Shown here piece by piece: positions 37,015 to 46,405 of a DNA stretch of 64,000 nt. The first letter of the stretch is position 1; each line of letters opens with the position of its first letter. The notes below the pieces were generated by a model. The model ran no database searches, was not told the DNA's origin, and saw only the letters and a list, made by a program, of their open reading frames with translations. Source of the DNA: Bacteroidota bacterium (GTDB lineage Bacteria > Bacteroidota > Bacteroidia > Sphingobacteriales > Sphingobacteriaceae); contig JAHJVW010000020.1 of the NCBI GenBank assembly GCA_018828585.1, positions 1 through 64,000 on the forward strand, read 5' to 3'. Made by a program: the position numbers and the translations under genes.

Positions 37015-37548
37015 ATGAAAAAGATTGGCTTATTGCTTTCGCTGTTTTGTTTATTGGGTTTATATTCTAAAGCACAAACGGTAAATCCTGTAATTAAAGA
37101 TTACGGAAAAGTATTCGAAATTCCTTTTGCGGTCGAAAATCCTGACCCAAAAATCGACTATAAAATTGCTATAGAAGTTGGCGAAAAAATGGCTAGTGAT
37201 AGCACTGTCGATCAACAATTGGATGTCATAGCCAGACTGTATAATTCTTTAATTTACGGTGGAGTACCCAGAGATCATGTTCATATTGCGGTGGTTATTT
37301 ATCATACTGCCTCTTGGATTACCTTAGATGATTTTGCCTTCAACAAAAAGTTTGGAAAAGACAATCCAAATACAAAAGCTATCGCCGAAATGGCTGACGC
37401 TGGTATAGATTTTTTTCTTTGCGGACAATCGGTAATGGCCGCTAAAATTGATCATGATCATATTAACCCAAGAATTAAAATCGTTTTATCTCGTCTCACT
37501 AAAATGAGTACTTTAGAAATGCAGGGCTATATCAATTTCCAACTTTAA
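37015..37548 (+). CDS. Exported DsrE-family protein
   Basis: A 177-residue protein with a signal peptide (ending YSKAQTVNP) and a DsrE/DsrF-like domain (about 45-175): DVIARLYNSLIYGGVP, HVHIAVVIYHTAS and the conserved single cysteine in FFLCGQSVMAAKI. DsrE-family cysteines can carry sulfur as persulfide, but periplasmic members in this phylum are uncharacterised. Only 6 nt separate it from the amidohydrolase, implying one operon. Confidence 0.85.
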   Translation: MKKIGLLLSLFCLLGLYSKAQTVNPVIKDYGKVFEIPFAVENPDPKIDYKIAIEVGEKMASDSTVDQQLDVIARLYNSLIYGGVPRDHVHIAVVIYHTASWITLDDFAFNKKFGKDNPNTKAIAEMADAGIDFFLCGQSVMAAKIDHDHINPRIKIVLSRLTKMSTLEMQGYINFQL

Positions 37549-37554
37549 TTTAGT

Positions 37555-38955
37555 ATGAAAAAAATCGCTTCTCTTTTATTACTTGTTTTGGCTTTAACCG
37601 CTTGGAAAAATCCAGTAGCAAAAAAATATGATGTCCTCATTACCCATGCCAATATTGTAAATGTAGTTACAGGAAAAATACAACCTAATCAGTTTATTGC
37701 TATATCTAAAGGTATTATTCAGCAAACTGGCAATATGTCTACTTCCATATCTATAACAGCTTTAAAAATAATAAATGTTCAAAATAAATATGTCATGCCC
37801 GGTCTTTGGGATAATCATGTACACTTTAGAGGGGGTGAAGATTTAGCTCAGGAAAATAAAAATTTCCTGCCTTTATACTTGGCTTATGGGGTTACTACGG
37901 TAAGAGATTGTGGTGGCGATATTACTAATCATTTATTACAATGGCGGAAAGAAATTACTGATGGCACCTTAGCAGGACCAACTATTTTTACCTCAGGGCC
38001 AAAATTAGATGGCGACAAACCTGCTTGGGCAGGCTCTATAGCTGTTCTAAATCAAAAAGATGTGATTAAAGCATTAGACTCTTTGCAATCTATCCCATCT
38101 GACTTTGTGAAGATTTATGATGGCAGCATACAGCCCGATGCTTACTATGCGATTTTAAAAGAAGCCCATCAAAGAGGAATGAAAACAACCGGACATATGC
38201 CGCTAACTGCAAATATTTTAGATGCTGCAAATCTTGGCTTAAACGGGTCTGAACATTTATATTATGTTTTAAAATCTTGCTCGCCCAAAGCTGATAGCTT
38301 AAGCAAGCTAAATATGGGTTATGGTGTGATGAGCGAAATTGCCGAAAGTTATGACCCGGCTTTGGCCGAAAAGGTCTACAAGCAATTAGCTAAAAAAGAA
38401 TTTTTCGTAACCCCAACACTTTATATTGGGCAAATTTTGGCACATGTAGCAACTGATGACCACAGTCAAGATCAATTATTACCCTATATCGGAAAAGGAA
38501 TTAAAGCGACTTATGCGGGCAGAGTAGCGAGTGCAAAAAGAGCCGCGAAAAGTGCGTCTGGTGATTTTCACAATAAAACGGAAGAGGTTTTTAGTGAAAT
38601 GGTAAAACCGATGTATGATGCTGGAATAAATATATTAGCGGGCTCTGATTGTGGCGCTTTTAATTCATATACCTATCCTGGCGAAGCCATACATGGTGAA
38701 TTAAAAAGATTGGTGAAAGCTGGCTTAACACCTACTGAAGCATTAAAAACCTCATTTGTCAACGGTCCTAAATTCTTCGATAAATCTGCTACTTACGGTA
38801 GCATAACTAAAGGGAAAATAGCAGATCTTTTAATTTTGGATGCCAATCCACTGGTTAAGATTGAAAATATAGATCAGGTGAATACCGTAATTGCTAAAGG
38901 AAAAGTTTATCCAAAAAGCAAATTAGATAAGATGTTAGCAGCTGTAAAAAATTAG
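37555..38955 (+). CDS. Exported amidohydrolase (imidazolonepropionase-like)
   Basis: A 466-residue metal-dependent hydrolase of the amidohydrolase superfamily. After a signal peptide (MKKIASLLLLVLALTAW) the composite beta-sandwich starts with VLITHANIVNVVTGKI. The metal ligands are seen in DNHVHFRGG (HxH), a Lys in DFVKIYDG, His in TTGHMPL and GSEHLYYV, and Asp in AGSDCGAFNSY. The C-terminal GSITKGKIADLLILDANPL is typical. Relatives include prolidases and cytosine deaminases; the substrate is unknown. It is cotranscribed with the DsrE gene and followed by a decayed peptidase gene. Confidence 0.88.
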   Translation: MKKIASLLLLVLALTAWKNPVAKKYDVLITHANIVNVVTGKIQPNQFIAISKGIIQQTGNMSTSISITALKIINVQNKYVMPGLWDNHVHFRGGEDLAQENKNFLPLYLAYGVTTVRDCGGDITNHLLQWRKEITDGTLAGPTIFTSGPKLDGDKPAWAGSIAVLNQKDVIKALDSLQSIPSDFVKIYDGSIQPDAYYAILKEAHQRGMKTTGHMPLTANILDAANLGLNGSEHLYYVLKSCSPKADSLSKLNMGYGVMSEIAESYDPALAEKVYKQLAKKEFFVTPTLYIGQILAHVATDDHSQDQLLPYIGKGIKATYAGRVASAKRAAKSASGDFHNKTEEVFSEMVKPMYDAGINILAGSDCGAFNSYTYPGEAIHGELKRLVKAGLTPTEALKTSFVNGPKFFDKSATYGSITKGKIADLLILDANPLVKIENIDQVNTVIAKGKVYPKSKLDKMLAAVKN

Positions 38956-39009
38956 TTTTTTAATTAAATGAGAATTTCAATTTAAAATATCTAAAACCAT
39001 ACTTAAAAA

Positions 39010-39631
39010 ATGCGCAAAATTGTCATCAGCCTAATACTCGCTACTTTTTCTACCCTAACATTTGCACAATACAACACGCAACAAATGTTATCGGTTGTAC
39101 AATCTTTTTCTAAAACGAGTTCAGTAACTGGGCGTGAACAAGAGGTATCTTAATTTCTAAAATCTTTATTTGCAAATGGAACTTTTAAAGAGGACCGCCT
39201 TGGTAACTTGGTGCTCACGTTGGGAAGTGGGGCTCCAAAAAGATTATTTACAGTCCCGCTTGATGAACCTGGTTATGTGATTAGTAGCATAACCAATGAT
39301 GGCTATCTACGCATTACACCTGTTGGCTATGGACAAATTGGAACCATGTATGCGCAGTTTATGCAGGGCAATGAAATAAAAATTAATACAGACAATGGTC
39401 CAGTTTATGGGGTTGACATTGTCCCGTCATCTCACTTCGAGGGTTTAATACGGGATAACAGCCGGAGGTACAGATGGACAAGGATTCTTGAAATATGATA
39501 TTCCATCAACACCTTTATCATGGCCAGGTAGATACTCACATTCCCCAATTGAAGTCATGGATTTTAGAGATATGGATAATTTAGTTAAACTTATCAAAAC
39601 TTTGATGATGGATAGCAACAAAGTCTATTGA
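39010..39631 (+). pseudogene. M42-type glutamyl aminopeptidase, stop codon and large internal deletion
   Basis: The frame from ATG 39010 encodes a signal peptide (SLILATFSTLTFAQ) and the N-terminus of an M42/M20-like aminopeptidase. A TAA interrupts it at about 39151 after REQEVS. The same frame resumes with RLGNLVLTLGSG and VPLDEPGYVISSITNDGYLR, then near 39450 the middle of the protein is missing. Sequence restarts in another frame at ITAGGTDGQGFLKYD and runs through PGRYSHSPIEVMDFRD to TGA 39629-39631. The lost part includes most metal-binding residues, so the gene is dead. It follows the amidohydrolase and may once have been in its operon. Confidence 0.88.
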
Positions 39632-39742
39632 TATATTTTTTAAATATAATTAACTTTAGATACAATTTTACTAACTAAATTTTAGAGTAATTTATAAATA
39701 GTTGATATATTTAATAGATTTTACGACGTATAATAGTTTTAA

Positions 39743-40420
39743 ATGGAAAATCCTCTAGCTAAAAATCCTAAACTTCATTTAGCTATCATTAGCCTTTTAG
39801 GTTGGTTTGCGCTTATCATTCAATTTTATATTAATCTTCAAAATAAAGATATTTCATCTGCCGAAGTTGTAATTCGATATTTTAGCTTTTTTACGATTTT
39901 AACAAATTTGATGGTAGCAGTTTGCTGCACAAGTCTTTTATTTTCTAATAAAAGTAGACTGTCTACTTTTTTTGCAAAGACAGGTATTTTTACCGCAATT
40001 ACCGTCTACATTTTAATTGTTGGAATGATATATAACGTAATATTACGATCAACTTGGCATCCAGAAGGTTTACAAAGAATAGTTGACGAACTTTTGCATG
40101 TTGTAGTACCGTTATATTATTTAATCATTTGGATTTTCTTTGTCCCGAAAGCAAAACTGAAGATAAGAGGAGTGGCTTTATGGCTAATTTATCCATTGGT
40201 TTATTTTATATTTATTTTGATTCGGGGCAACTTCTCAGGTTATTATCCTTATCCTTTTTTAAATGTGACAAAATTTGGCATCAATCAGATTTTAATTAAT
40301 GCTATAGCAATTATGGCTGTTTTTATTTTGGTCTCGGTGATTTTAATAGCCATAGGTAATGCGCTTTATAAGAAAAACGAGGCTTTCTACAAAGATTCTA
40401 AAATCCATAAGCAATCTTAA
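39743..40420 (+). CDS. Pr6Pr family integral membrane protein
   Basis: A 225-residue protein with about six hydrophobic helices, for example LHLAIISLLGWFALIIQFYI, FFTILTNLMVAVCCTSLLF, TAITVYILIVGMIYNVIL, HVVVPLYYLIIWIFFVP and a long C-terminal helix. The conserved stretch R-x-T-W-x-P-x-G (LRSTWHPEGLQ) and FVPKAKL match the Pr6Pr family of unknown function. Its last 23 bp overlap the 3' end of the convergent DUF5686 gene. Confidence 0.85.
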   Translation: MENPLAKNPKLHLAIISLLGWFALIIQFYINLQNKDISSAEVVIRYFSFFTILTNLMVAVCCTSLLFSNKSRLSTFFAKTGIFTAITVYILIVGMIYNVILRSTWHPEGLQRIVDELLHVVVPLYYLIIWIFFVPKAKLKIRGVALWLIYPLVYFIFILIRGNFSGYYPYPFLNVTKFGINQILINAIAIMAVFILVSVILIAIGNALYKKNEAFYKDSKIHKQS

Positions 40421-42734
40421 AGCCCGAGTTTATTTGTTTGTTTCCTTCAAAAGCAAAGCCATAATATACTTTAATACCAATGTATGAAAGCCCAAAATAT
40501 AGCTCTTTGAAGTTTTTATAGGTTGATGTACTTAGGTAATTTGCCCCAACTAATTCTTGCAACTTCAGTTTCCTTAAAAGCGGAATTTTATTGGTGAAAA
40601 ATCCAGAAAAATTATGTTCAGCATGCAATTCAAGATACTCGTTTGAAGTACTTTGTAAATAATAACTTAAAAATAAAAATTGGTTTTGAGACGGCGTAAA
40701 GCTCAAGGCTTGATTACCAGTAAAATGTTTAAAATCTGGATAAGAAATATTTTTTGAACTCAGGAATTTACCTGCTTCCACATTAAAACTAAAGTTCCCA
40801 TAAAAGCCTAATTTGACATCCGATTTCCTAATCCCCAAACTCATAAAATCATAATTAGCGTCAGATCCAAATAATCCTGGAATAGCCTTTTCATAACGTA
40901 AATTTAAAACTGGCCATTTAGAAGGTAGATAATATTTACCAGTTGGATAGGTGACGTATTTATTGCTAAAATTATAGCTCAACCCTATTCGAAGATTAAA
41001 ATTTTGATAGGTTGCAAATAATGGGATTTCAACATTTGGCGAAAACGGATTATTTGAAGTGAAAGCCCGATTATCATAATCTTTAAAAGTATAATTAGAA
41101 CTGTTCGGCAACCATTTGTTCGATTGAAAAGCCAGTCCAAAACTTCCGCTCAAACCGCCGCCAATAGCTGAGGAAATAGTGGCCTCACCAAATTTTTTCT
41201 GATAAAATTTAGAGAAATTCCTCTCGTAGAATAATGAATTAATGGTATTTCCAAAAACACTTAAACTTCCTTTATCATTAATATCTACAATATTAGAACC
41301 TAAAGAAAAACTTACCGTTTGCTTTTTAAGAACTGGTAAAACAAGCTTGGTATTAGCACTAAACAATTTATTTGCAAAACCATATCTCAATTTACCACTC
41401 CAAAATAAATTTCTATTATTTATAGTATCTACTATTTTATTATAGCTAACCCCATAATTAACCACAAAACCTTCTACCGTATTGTAAGACATGGCATTTA
41501 ACAAGCCATCAAAATGATAATATTCTTTTTTATATCTAACTCTTGGATTATACCCTCCAAATATTAATTTGAAAGGTTTTAGTTTATTGTTAACATGGTC
41601 TAAACTATCTAAATAAGGTTTAGATTCACGCCTATGGGCGATACTATCTTTTAATTGATAATTGGCAATTTCTTCCTGTGTAAGTGGGATTGGTCTAGCA
41701 TTTTTCCAAAAAGTAGAGTCCTTTTTATTAACCTCTTTTGTAATTTTTAATACCTCTTTAAAATTAGTTCCACTCTGTGGAGGATTCAATTCGTAATTAC
41801 TGTAAACACCAACCGCATAACCTCCAAACTTAAACATCAGAAACCCACCTTTAAATTCAAATTTTAATATGGAAGGCATCCAAACTTGTCGGCTAACCGG
41901 AATAAACTGTTGATTGATTTTTAAGCTATCTAAAATAGCAATATTAGATTCTTTGCTCATTAAAAAATCGGTCGCGTAAATACACCAGCTATCTTCTATG
42001 ATGTAAATATATCCGCGATAAGCAGGATCATAATTTCTTTTGGGTAATACTTGAATTTTATTGATGAGTTCTCCGTTTTCGACAGTACTCCCTATCAACT
42101 TGTAATCGTAATAAAACAAGGCATTATCCGCAATCGGAGATACGAAAGGTCTATTGCTAATGCCTTCCCAATCTTGATAATTATTGTAAAAATTCACAAT
42201 TAAGTCAGTAGCTCTATTAAAACTAAAAGACTGCTTTGATCCAGCCACTTTTGAAGAAATCATCTCTTCATGATAGTGATCTGGCGGCATAAAACTCAGC
42301 ACAGATTGCGATTCTGACTGATAAATAATTCCGGTTCTATTAGAGTCTAGTCCAGATTCTTGGGCTGCCTTTTTTATATCTGTACCTAAAAATTTCTCAG
42401 GAGCTTTTAATAATTTCGTCACCCCTTTAATATAGACCTGACAGTTGTATGCAGGTGTTTCTTTTAAATGAGCCTTTCTTTCACGTATTGCTTTCCGGAT
42501 AATGGCATAAGCTGGGTCTTCCCCCTTATTTGTGACTACCACATCTTTCAAAATATAAGCCTCTATTGGCAAAATTGCATCTAAAGTAATATCGCTATTT
42601 ACATCTGCTAATTTTAGTACAGATTTAAACCCAACAGCGCTAAAATTAATCTCATACTTCCCGCCCTTAACCTTTAGCGTATATTGGCCATTTCCATTTG
42701 CCGAAGTACCGATACTTGTTCCTTTTATAAACAC
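40398..42734 (-). CDS. DUF5686-family outer-membrane protein (N-terminus frameshifted)
   Basis: A 778-residue open part of a larger gene. The start shown lies inside a carboxypeptidase-D regulatory-like domain (FIKGTSIGTSANGNGQYTLK), and the signal peptide is encoded in another frame upstream (42735-42853). Residues from about 110 on form the DUF5686 region with periplasmic and beta-barrel parts, ending in FKIAYGF, an outer-membrane C-terminal signature. The function of the family is unknown. A paralogue follows upstream on the same strand (42922-45048). A single missing base around 42767 would restore a normal full-length protein, so sequencing error remains possible. Its 3' end overlaps the convergent Pr6Pr gene. 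Confidence 0.85.
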   Translation of the reverse strand: MFIKGTSIGTSANGNGQYTLKVKGGKYEINFSAVGFKSVLKLADVNSDITLDAILPIEAYILKDVVVTNKGEDPAYAIIRKAIRERKAHLKETPAYNCQVYIKGVTKLLKAPEKFLGTDIKKAAQESGLDSNRTGIIYQSESQSVLSFMPPDHYHEEMISSKVAGSKQSFSFNRATDLIVNFYNNYQDWEGISNRPFVSPIADNALFYYDYKLIGSTVENGELINKIQVLPKRNYDPAYRGYIYIIEDSWCIYATDFLMSKESNIAILDSLKINQQFIPVSRQVWMPSILKFEFKGGFLMFKFGGYAVGVYSNYELNPPQSGTNFKEVLKITKEVNKKDSTFWKNARPIPLTQEEIANYQLKDSIAHRRESKPYLDSLDHVNNKLKPFKLIFGGYNPRVRYKKEYYHFDGLLNAMSYNTVEGFVVNYGVSYNKIVDTINNRNLFWSGKLRYGFANKLFSANTKLVLPVLKKQTVSFSLGSNIVDINDKGSLSVFGNTINSLFYERNFSKFYQKKFGEATISSAIGGGLSGSFGLAFQSNKWLPNSSNYTFKDYDNRAFTSNNPFSPNVEIPLFATYQNFNLRIGLSYNFSNKYVTYPTGKYYLPSKWPVLNLRYEKAIPGLFGSDANYDFMSLGIRKSDVKLGFYGNFSFNVEAGKFLSSKNISYPDFKHFTGNQALSFTPSQNQFLFLSYYLQSTSNEYLELHAEHNFSGFFTNKIPLLRKLKLQELVGANYLSTSTYKNFKELYFGLSYIGIKVYYGFAFEGNKQINSGFKIAYGF

Positions 42735-42853
42735 AGTTGCAAAAGGTACAGATTGATTTTCCTCGTCTTAACAGAACCATTTATAACAAACGTTTGGGCG
42801 AAGCTGATGGTTGAGAAGAAAAGAAATAAAATGCTTAGGTAGCGATTTTTCAT
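42735..42853 (-). pseudogene. Out-of-frame signal peptide and start of the DUF5686 gene
   Basis: From ATG 42853 the frame gives a good signal peptide MKNRYLSILFLFFSTISFAQ and TFVINGSVK, then runs into a stop. Adding one base near 42767 restores DEENQSVPFATVFIKG, which joins the downstream frame perfectly and completes the carboxypeptidase-D regulatory-like domain. This is the lost 5' end of the gene at 40398-42734. Confidence 0.85.
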
Positions 42854-42921
42854 GCAGATAAAGTTTCACCTAAGATAAAAATTTGAATGAAACGTTACAG
42901 CTAAGAGCATGTTAACTTTTG

Positions 42922-45048
42922 TTAAAAATCATAGGAAAGCTTAAATCCTTGATTTAGTTTGCCGAACGAGTCAAATGACATTGCATAATCAATCCTGAAC
43001 ATGAGCTTTGTAAATCCTCCGTAGACTTCAAAATAATTGCCTTTTTGCGGTTGGTACAAATAAGCTCCGCCTATTAACTCTTGTACCTTTAGATTTCTAA
43101 TCAATGGTATTCGCGAAGTAAATTTCATGTTGAAATTATGTTCAACATGTGCTTCAGCAAAATACTCATTGGTACTATAAGTGTAAAAATTCAAAAGATG
43201 GAAATTTTTTAAACCCGGATTAAAAACCAAAGCTAGGTTTCCAATAAAATGCTTCCACTCGGGAAAGTAAACATTTTTGGCCTGAAAAAATCTACCGGTA
43301 CTTATTGAATATGAACCATATCCCCATAAGCCACAATCTAGCTTTTCCTGTTGTAATTCTATTTCTGCAAATTGATAGTCAGATGCAGAATTGAATACTT
43401 TAGGAATCCCCTTTCTATAATTTAAAATCAATCTTGGCCCTTTTGGTAAAAAGAAAATCTTCTCTCCGTTACGGTTTTCATAATCCTGATTAAAGGAATA
43501 AATTAAAGAGCTATTTACAAATAGAGCTTCATGATCTGGGAAAAGTTTAGTTTGTTGATCGGGATTTAATGGGTTGTTTGAGCTAAAGTTCCTTGTTTTG
43601 ATATCTCTGAAAGAATAATCAAACTGGTTATCAACCGAAAGGTTTCGAGAAAGCTCCATTCCTACCGACCAGTATAAACCCTTTAAAATTTCAGCCCCAA
43701 TGCTAGTACTAACATATTCTTTACGATACAATTTCATAAAATTTTGTTCAAAAAGTAAGGTATTGATACTGTTTTGAAGTGAGTTTAAACTTCCATTTGG
43801 ATTTAAATCCTGATAGGTACTTCCAAAACTAATATTAAATAAGCCTCTTTTTTTTGGGTCAAATAACCTAGACAAAGAAATATCAGAATTTAACTCCTTA
43901 TTACTAAAGCCGTATCTAATACGTGGATTCACCGACCAATATTTATTTGATTTGCTGTATTGAATAAAATTTATTCCATAATTTATACCCAGCCCTTCAA
44001 TTGTATTAAAGAAAAACGCAGGTACAATTGGATCAAAAATAATGTTCCGATGTCTTTGCTCACTACTCCATATCTTTTCATCAAATAATAATGGAAAAAG
44101 TTGCGGTTTTTGAACTAGTTTTTGATCGGCTTTTTTTTCAGAAACCTCTTGATGCTGATACTCATAACTCAATCTTTCCTGTAGCGTAAGTGGTATCGCT
44201 CTTTCCTTATTGGTAAACTTTGTTAAGTTTTTCTGATCTTCAATTAGTACTTCATGTTTATTAAATATGAAATCTTCAGGTATGCTACTTTTATATCCTG
44301 AAAAGTAAGCTTCTGCTTTACCCGAGAATTTAAACTTCAGAAAGTTTCCTTTAAAGCCCACTTCCGAAAAAGTCAACCTATTTGTGGCGTCAAACTCTTG
44401 CTTAATATTTAACGAATCAATAAAATTAATTCCTTGTGATCCACTAAGTTTGAAATCAAGCTGTTTCAGTTGATAACTCATTGTATCCAAAACAAAAGTT
44501 CCTCTAAATAACGGTCCATATTGATGTTTAGGAATAATTTGAATTAAAGCATGACCATTTTTAATTCCACGCAATTCAAAGTCATAATATTTTTGTGCAT
44601 TCCTCCCAAATGGCGAGATAAAATATTTATCACTAATGGCATCAATCTTTATCAGTTGATCATCAAAATTAATATATAATTTCTTTGCGGCATCGAAATC
44701 ATAAGAAGGGTATCTACCAAAAGTCTGATCTCTTATTATCTCTTCCTTAAACCCTTTACTTTTATCAAAATAAAATTTAGACCCTACCTCAGAAAGCCAC
44801 AACAATTCTCCATTTCTAAGCCTGATACATTCTTCGGTATTTTTTCCAAGAAATCTTGCTGGTTTATGATTCAAATTAAGATCATTTTTTAGGTAGCTGT
44901 TTACCGAAAAAGAAATTCGACTGCTATTTTGCACAGCTCTAATGCTATCTATTAAATCCTTTTGATTAATAATGCCGTTATATATGATTTGAGCAAACCC
45001 ATCATTCATCAATAAAATCAAACAAAACAACAGTGAAACTCTTTTCAT
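42922..45048 (-). CDS. DUF5686-family outer-membrane protein lacking the N-terminal CarboxypepD_reg domain
   Basis: A 708-residue paralogue of the next gene on the strand. A signal peptide ends NDGFAQ, but unlike the neighbour there is no carboxypeptidase-D regulatory-like domain before the DUF5686 region. Shared features include the RGTFVLDTMSYQLKQLDF versus RGYIYIIEDSW segment, RAIPLTLQERLSYE, NTIEGLGINYGI and VEHNFNMKFTSRIPLIRNLK. It ends in KLSYDF with a terminal aromatic as in outer-membrane barrels. The role is unknown. The two genes are separated by 68 nt plus the frameshifted start. Confidence 0.82.
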   Translation of the reverse strand: MKRVSLLFCLILLMNDGFAQIIYNGIINQKDLIDSIRAVQNSSRISFSVNSYLKNDLNLNHKPARFLGKNTEECIRLRNGELLWLSEVGSKFYFDKSKGFKEEIIRDQTFGRYPSYDFDAAKKLYINFDDQLIKIDAISDKYFISPFGRNAQKYYDFELRGIKNGHALIQIIPKHQYGPLFRGTFVLDTMSYQLKQLDFKLSGSQGINFIDSLNIKQEFDATNRLTFSEVGFKGNFLKFKFSGKAEAYFSGYKSSIPEDFIFNKHEVLIEDQKNLTKFTNKERAIPLTLQERLSYEYQHQEVSEKKADQKLVQKPQLFPLLFDEKIWSSEQRHRNIIFDPIVPAFFFNTIEGLGINYGINFIQYSKSNKYWSVNPRIRYGFSNKELNSDISLSRLFDPKKRGLFNISFGSTYQDLNPNGSLNSLQNSINTLLFEQNFMKLYRKEYVSTSIGAEILKGLYWSVGMELSRNLSVDNQFDYSFRDIKTRNFSSNNPLNPDQQTKLFPDHEALFVNSSLIYSFNQDYENRNGEKIFFLPKGPRLILNYRKGIPKVFNSASDYQFAEIELQQEKLDCGLWGYGSYSISTGRFFQAKNVYFPEWKHFIGNLALVFNPGLKNFHLLNFYTYSTNEYFAEAHVEHNFNMKFTSRIPLIRNLKVQELIGGAYLYQPQKGNYFEVYGGFTKLMFRIDYAMSFDSFGKLNQGFKLSYDF

Positions 45049-45135
45049 TTAAACATAAATAGCAAAAGCTATGCAGCTTTTTATTTTGCACCCAAAAATG
45101 ATTCCTTATTTTAGCGTTCTTAAAATCCAATTATT

Positions 45136-46326
45136 ATGTATCAAACATTAAAACCAGTTCTTGAGAAAGAAATTGAAGATATTAAATCTGCCGGACTGTA
45201 TAAAAAAGAAAGAATAATTATTACTCCGCAAGGTGCAGATATTAAAGTGAATGATGGTAAAGAAGTAATAAATTTTTGTGCTAACAATTATTTAGGTCTT
45301 TCCTCACATCCAAAGGTAATTGAGGCAGCAAAAGCTGCGATCGATTCGCATGGTTACGGCATGTCTTCGGTACGTTTTATTTGCGGAACACAAGACATTC
45401 ATAAAGAGCTAGAAAAAAAGCTTTCTGAGTTTTTAGGAACAGAAGACACCATCTTATATGCAGCTGCTTTTGATGCAAATGGTGGGGTTTTTGAGCCTTT
45501 ATTTAATGCAGAGGATGCTATTATATCCGATGAATTAAACCATGCTTCTATTATTGACGGCGTACGTTTATGTAAAGCACAACGCTACCGATATAAGCAT
45601 GATGACATGGCCGATTTAGAAAAACAATTGCAAGAAACTCAAAACCTACGCCATAGAATTGTGGTAACGGACGGTGCCTTTTCTATGGATGGAACCATTG
45701 CACAGTTAGATAAAATTTGTGATTTAGCCGATAAATACAATGCTTTAGTGATGATTGATGAATGCCATTGCAGCGGTTTTATGGGTAAAACCGGAAGAGG
45801 AACACATGAACATCATAACGTTATGGGCCGTGTAGATATCATTACCGGAACTTTAGGAAAAGCTTTAGGTGGCGCATCTGGTGGTTTTACCGCAGGCCCA
45901 AAAGAAGTAATCGAAATTTTGCGTCAACGTTCAAGACCTTATTTATTTTCTAATACTTTGGCGCCTAGTATTGTAGGCGCAAGTATTGCTGTGTTAGACA
46001 TGCTTACTGAAACCACTGAATTACGCGATAAACTAGAAAGTAATACAAAATATTTCCGTGAAAAAATGACGGAGGCTGGCTTTGATATCAAGACTGGCAT
46101 TCATCCAATTGTTCCAGTAATGTTGTATGATGCGCAGCTTTCTCAAGATTTTGCAGCAAGAATGTTAGAAGAAGGAATTTATGTGATTGGATTTTACTAT
46201 CCTGTAGTACCACAAGGTAAGGCAAGAATCCGTGTTCAAATGTCTGCAGCGCATGATCAACATCATTTAGATAAGGCTATTTCAGCTTTTATTAAAGTTG
46301 GAAAAGAATTGGGAGTGACTAAATAA
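45136..46326 (+). CDS. kbl: Glycine C-acetyltransferase (2-amino-3-ketobutyrate CoA ligase)
   Basis: A 396-residue cytoplasmic PLP enzyme that converts 2-amino-3-ketobutyrate and CoA into glycine and acetyl-CoA in threonine breakdown. Typical alpha-oxoamine synthase motifs are present: [30 protein letters not shown], the [10 protein letters not shown] acid for PLP, and the Schiff-base Lys in [13 protein letters not shown]. Length equals the Escherichia coli enzyme's, roughly. No threonine dehydrogenase gene lies beside it. Closely related oxoamine synthases (sphingolipid or biotin pathway) were considered, but the sequence fits KBL best. Confidence 0.93.
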   Translation: MYQTLKPVLEKEIEDIKSAGLYKKERIIITPQGADIKVNDGKEVINFCANNYLGLSSHPKVIEAAKAAIDSHGYGMSSVRFICGTQDIHKELEKKLSEFLGTEDTILYAAAFDANGGVFEPLFNAEDAIISDELNHASIIDGVRLCKAQRYRYKHDDMADLEKQLQETQNLRHRIVVTDGAFSMDGTIAQLDKICDLADKYNALVMIDECHCSGFMGKTGRGTHEHHNVMGRVDIITGTLGKALGGASGGFTAGPKEVIEILRQRSRPYLFSNTLAPSIVGASIAVLDMLTETTELRDKLESNTKYFREKMTEAGFDIKTGIHPIVPVMLYDAQLSQDFAARMLEEGIYVIGFYYPVVPQGKARIRVQMSAAHDQHHLDKAISAFIKVGKELGVTK

Positions 46327-46360
46327 TTGTAAATTATTCATCACATTTTAAATAAGATAG

Positions 46361-46389
46361 AAAGTCCCGAATTATCGGGACTTTTTTTT
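46361..46389 (+). terminator. Rho-independent terminator after kbl
   Basis: AAAGTCCCGA - atta - TCGGGACTTT is a strong stem with an A run before and an eight-T tail after. It ends kbl transcription and lies immediately before the pheS promoter box. Confidence 0.93.
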
Positions 46390-46391
46390 GT

Positions 46392-46399
46392 TAAATTTG
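46392..46399 (+). promoter_or_regulatory. -7 box (TAAATTTG) of pheS
   Basis: TAAATTTG followed by C matches the Bacteroidota -7 consensus TAnnTTTG. It lies just 6 bp before the ATG at 46406, so the transcript would be nearly leaderless. The -33 element is not obvious because the kbl terminator occupies that space. Confidence 0.55.
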
Positions 46400-46405
46400 C
46401 ACCTT

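Noticed and set aside
46327-46405. T-box or leader-peptide attenuator upstream of pheS
   Set aside because: The only hairpin is the kbl terminator, and the likely promoter box lies after it, leaving no room for a leader.
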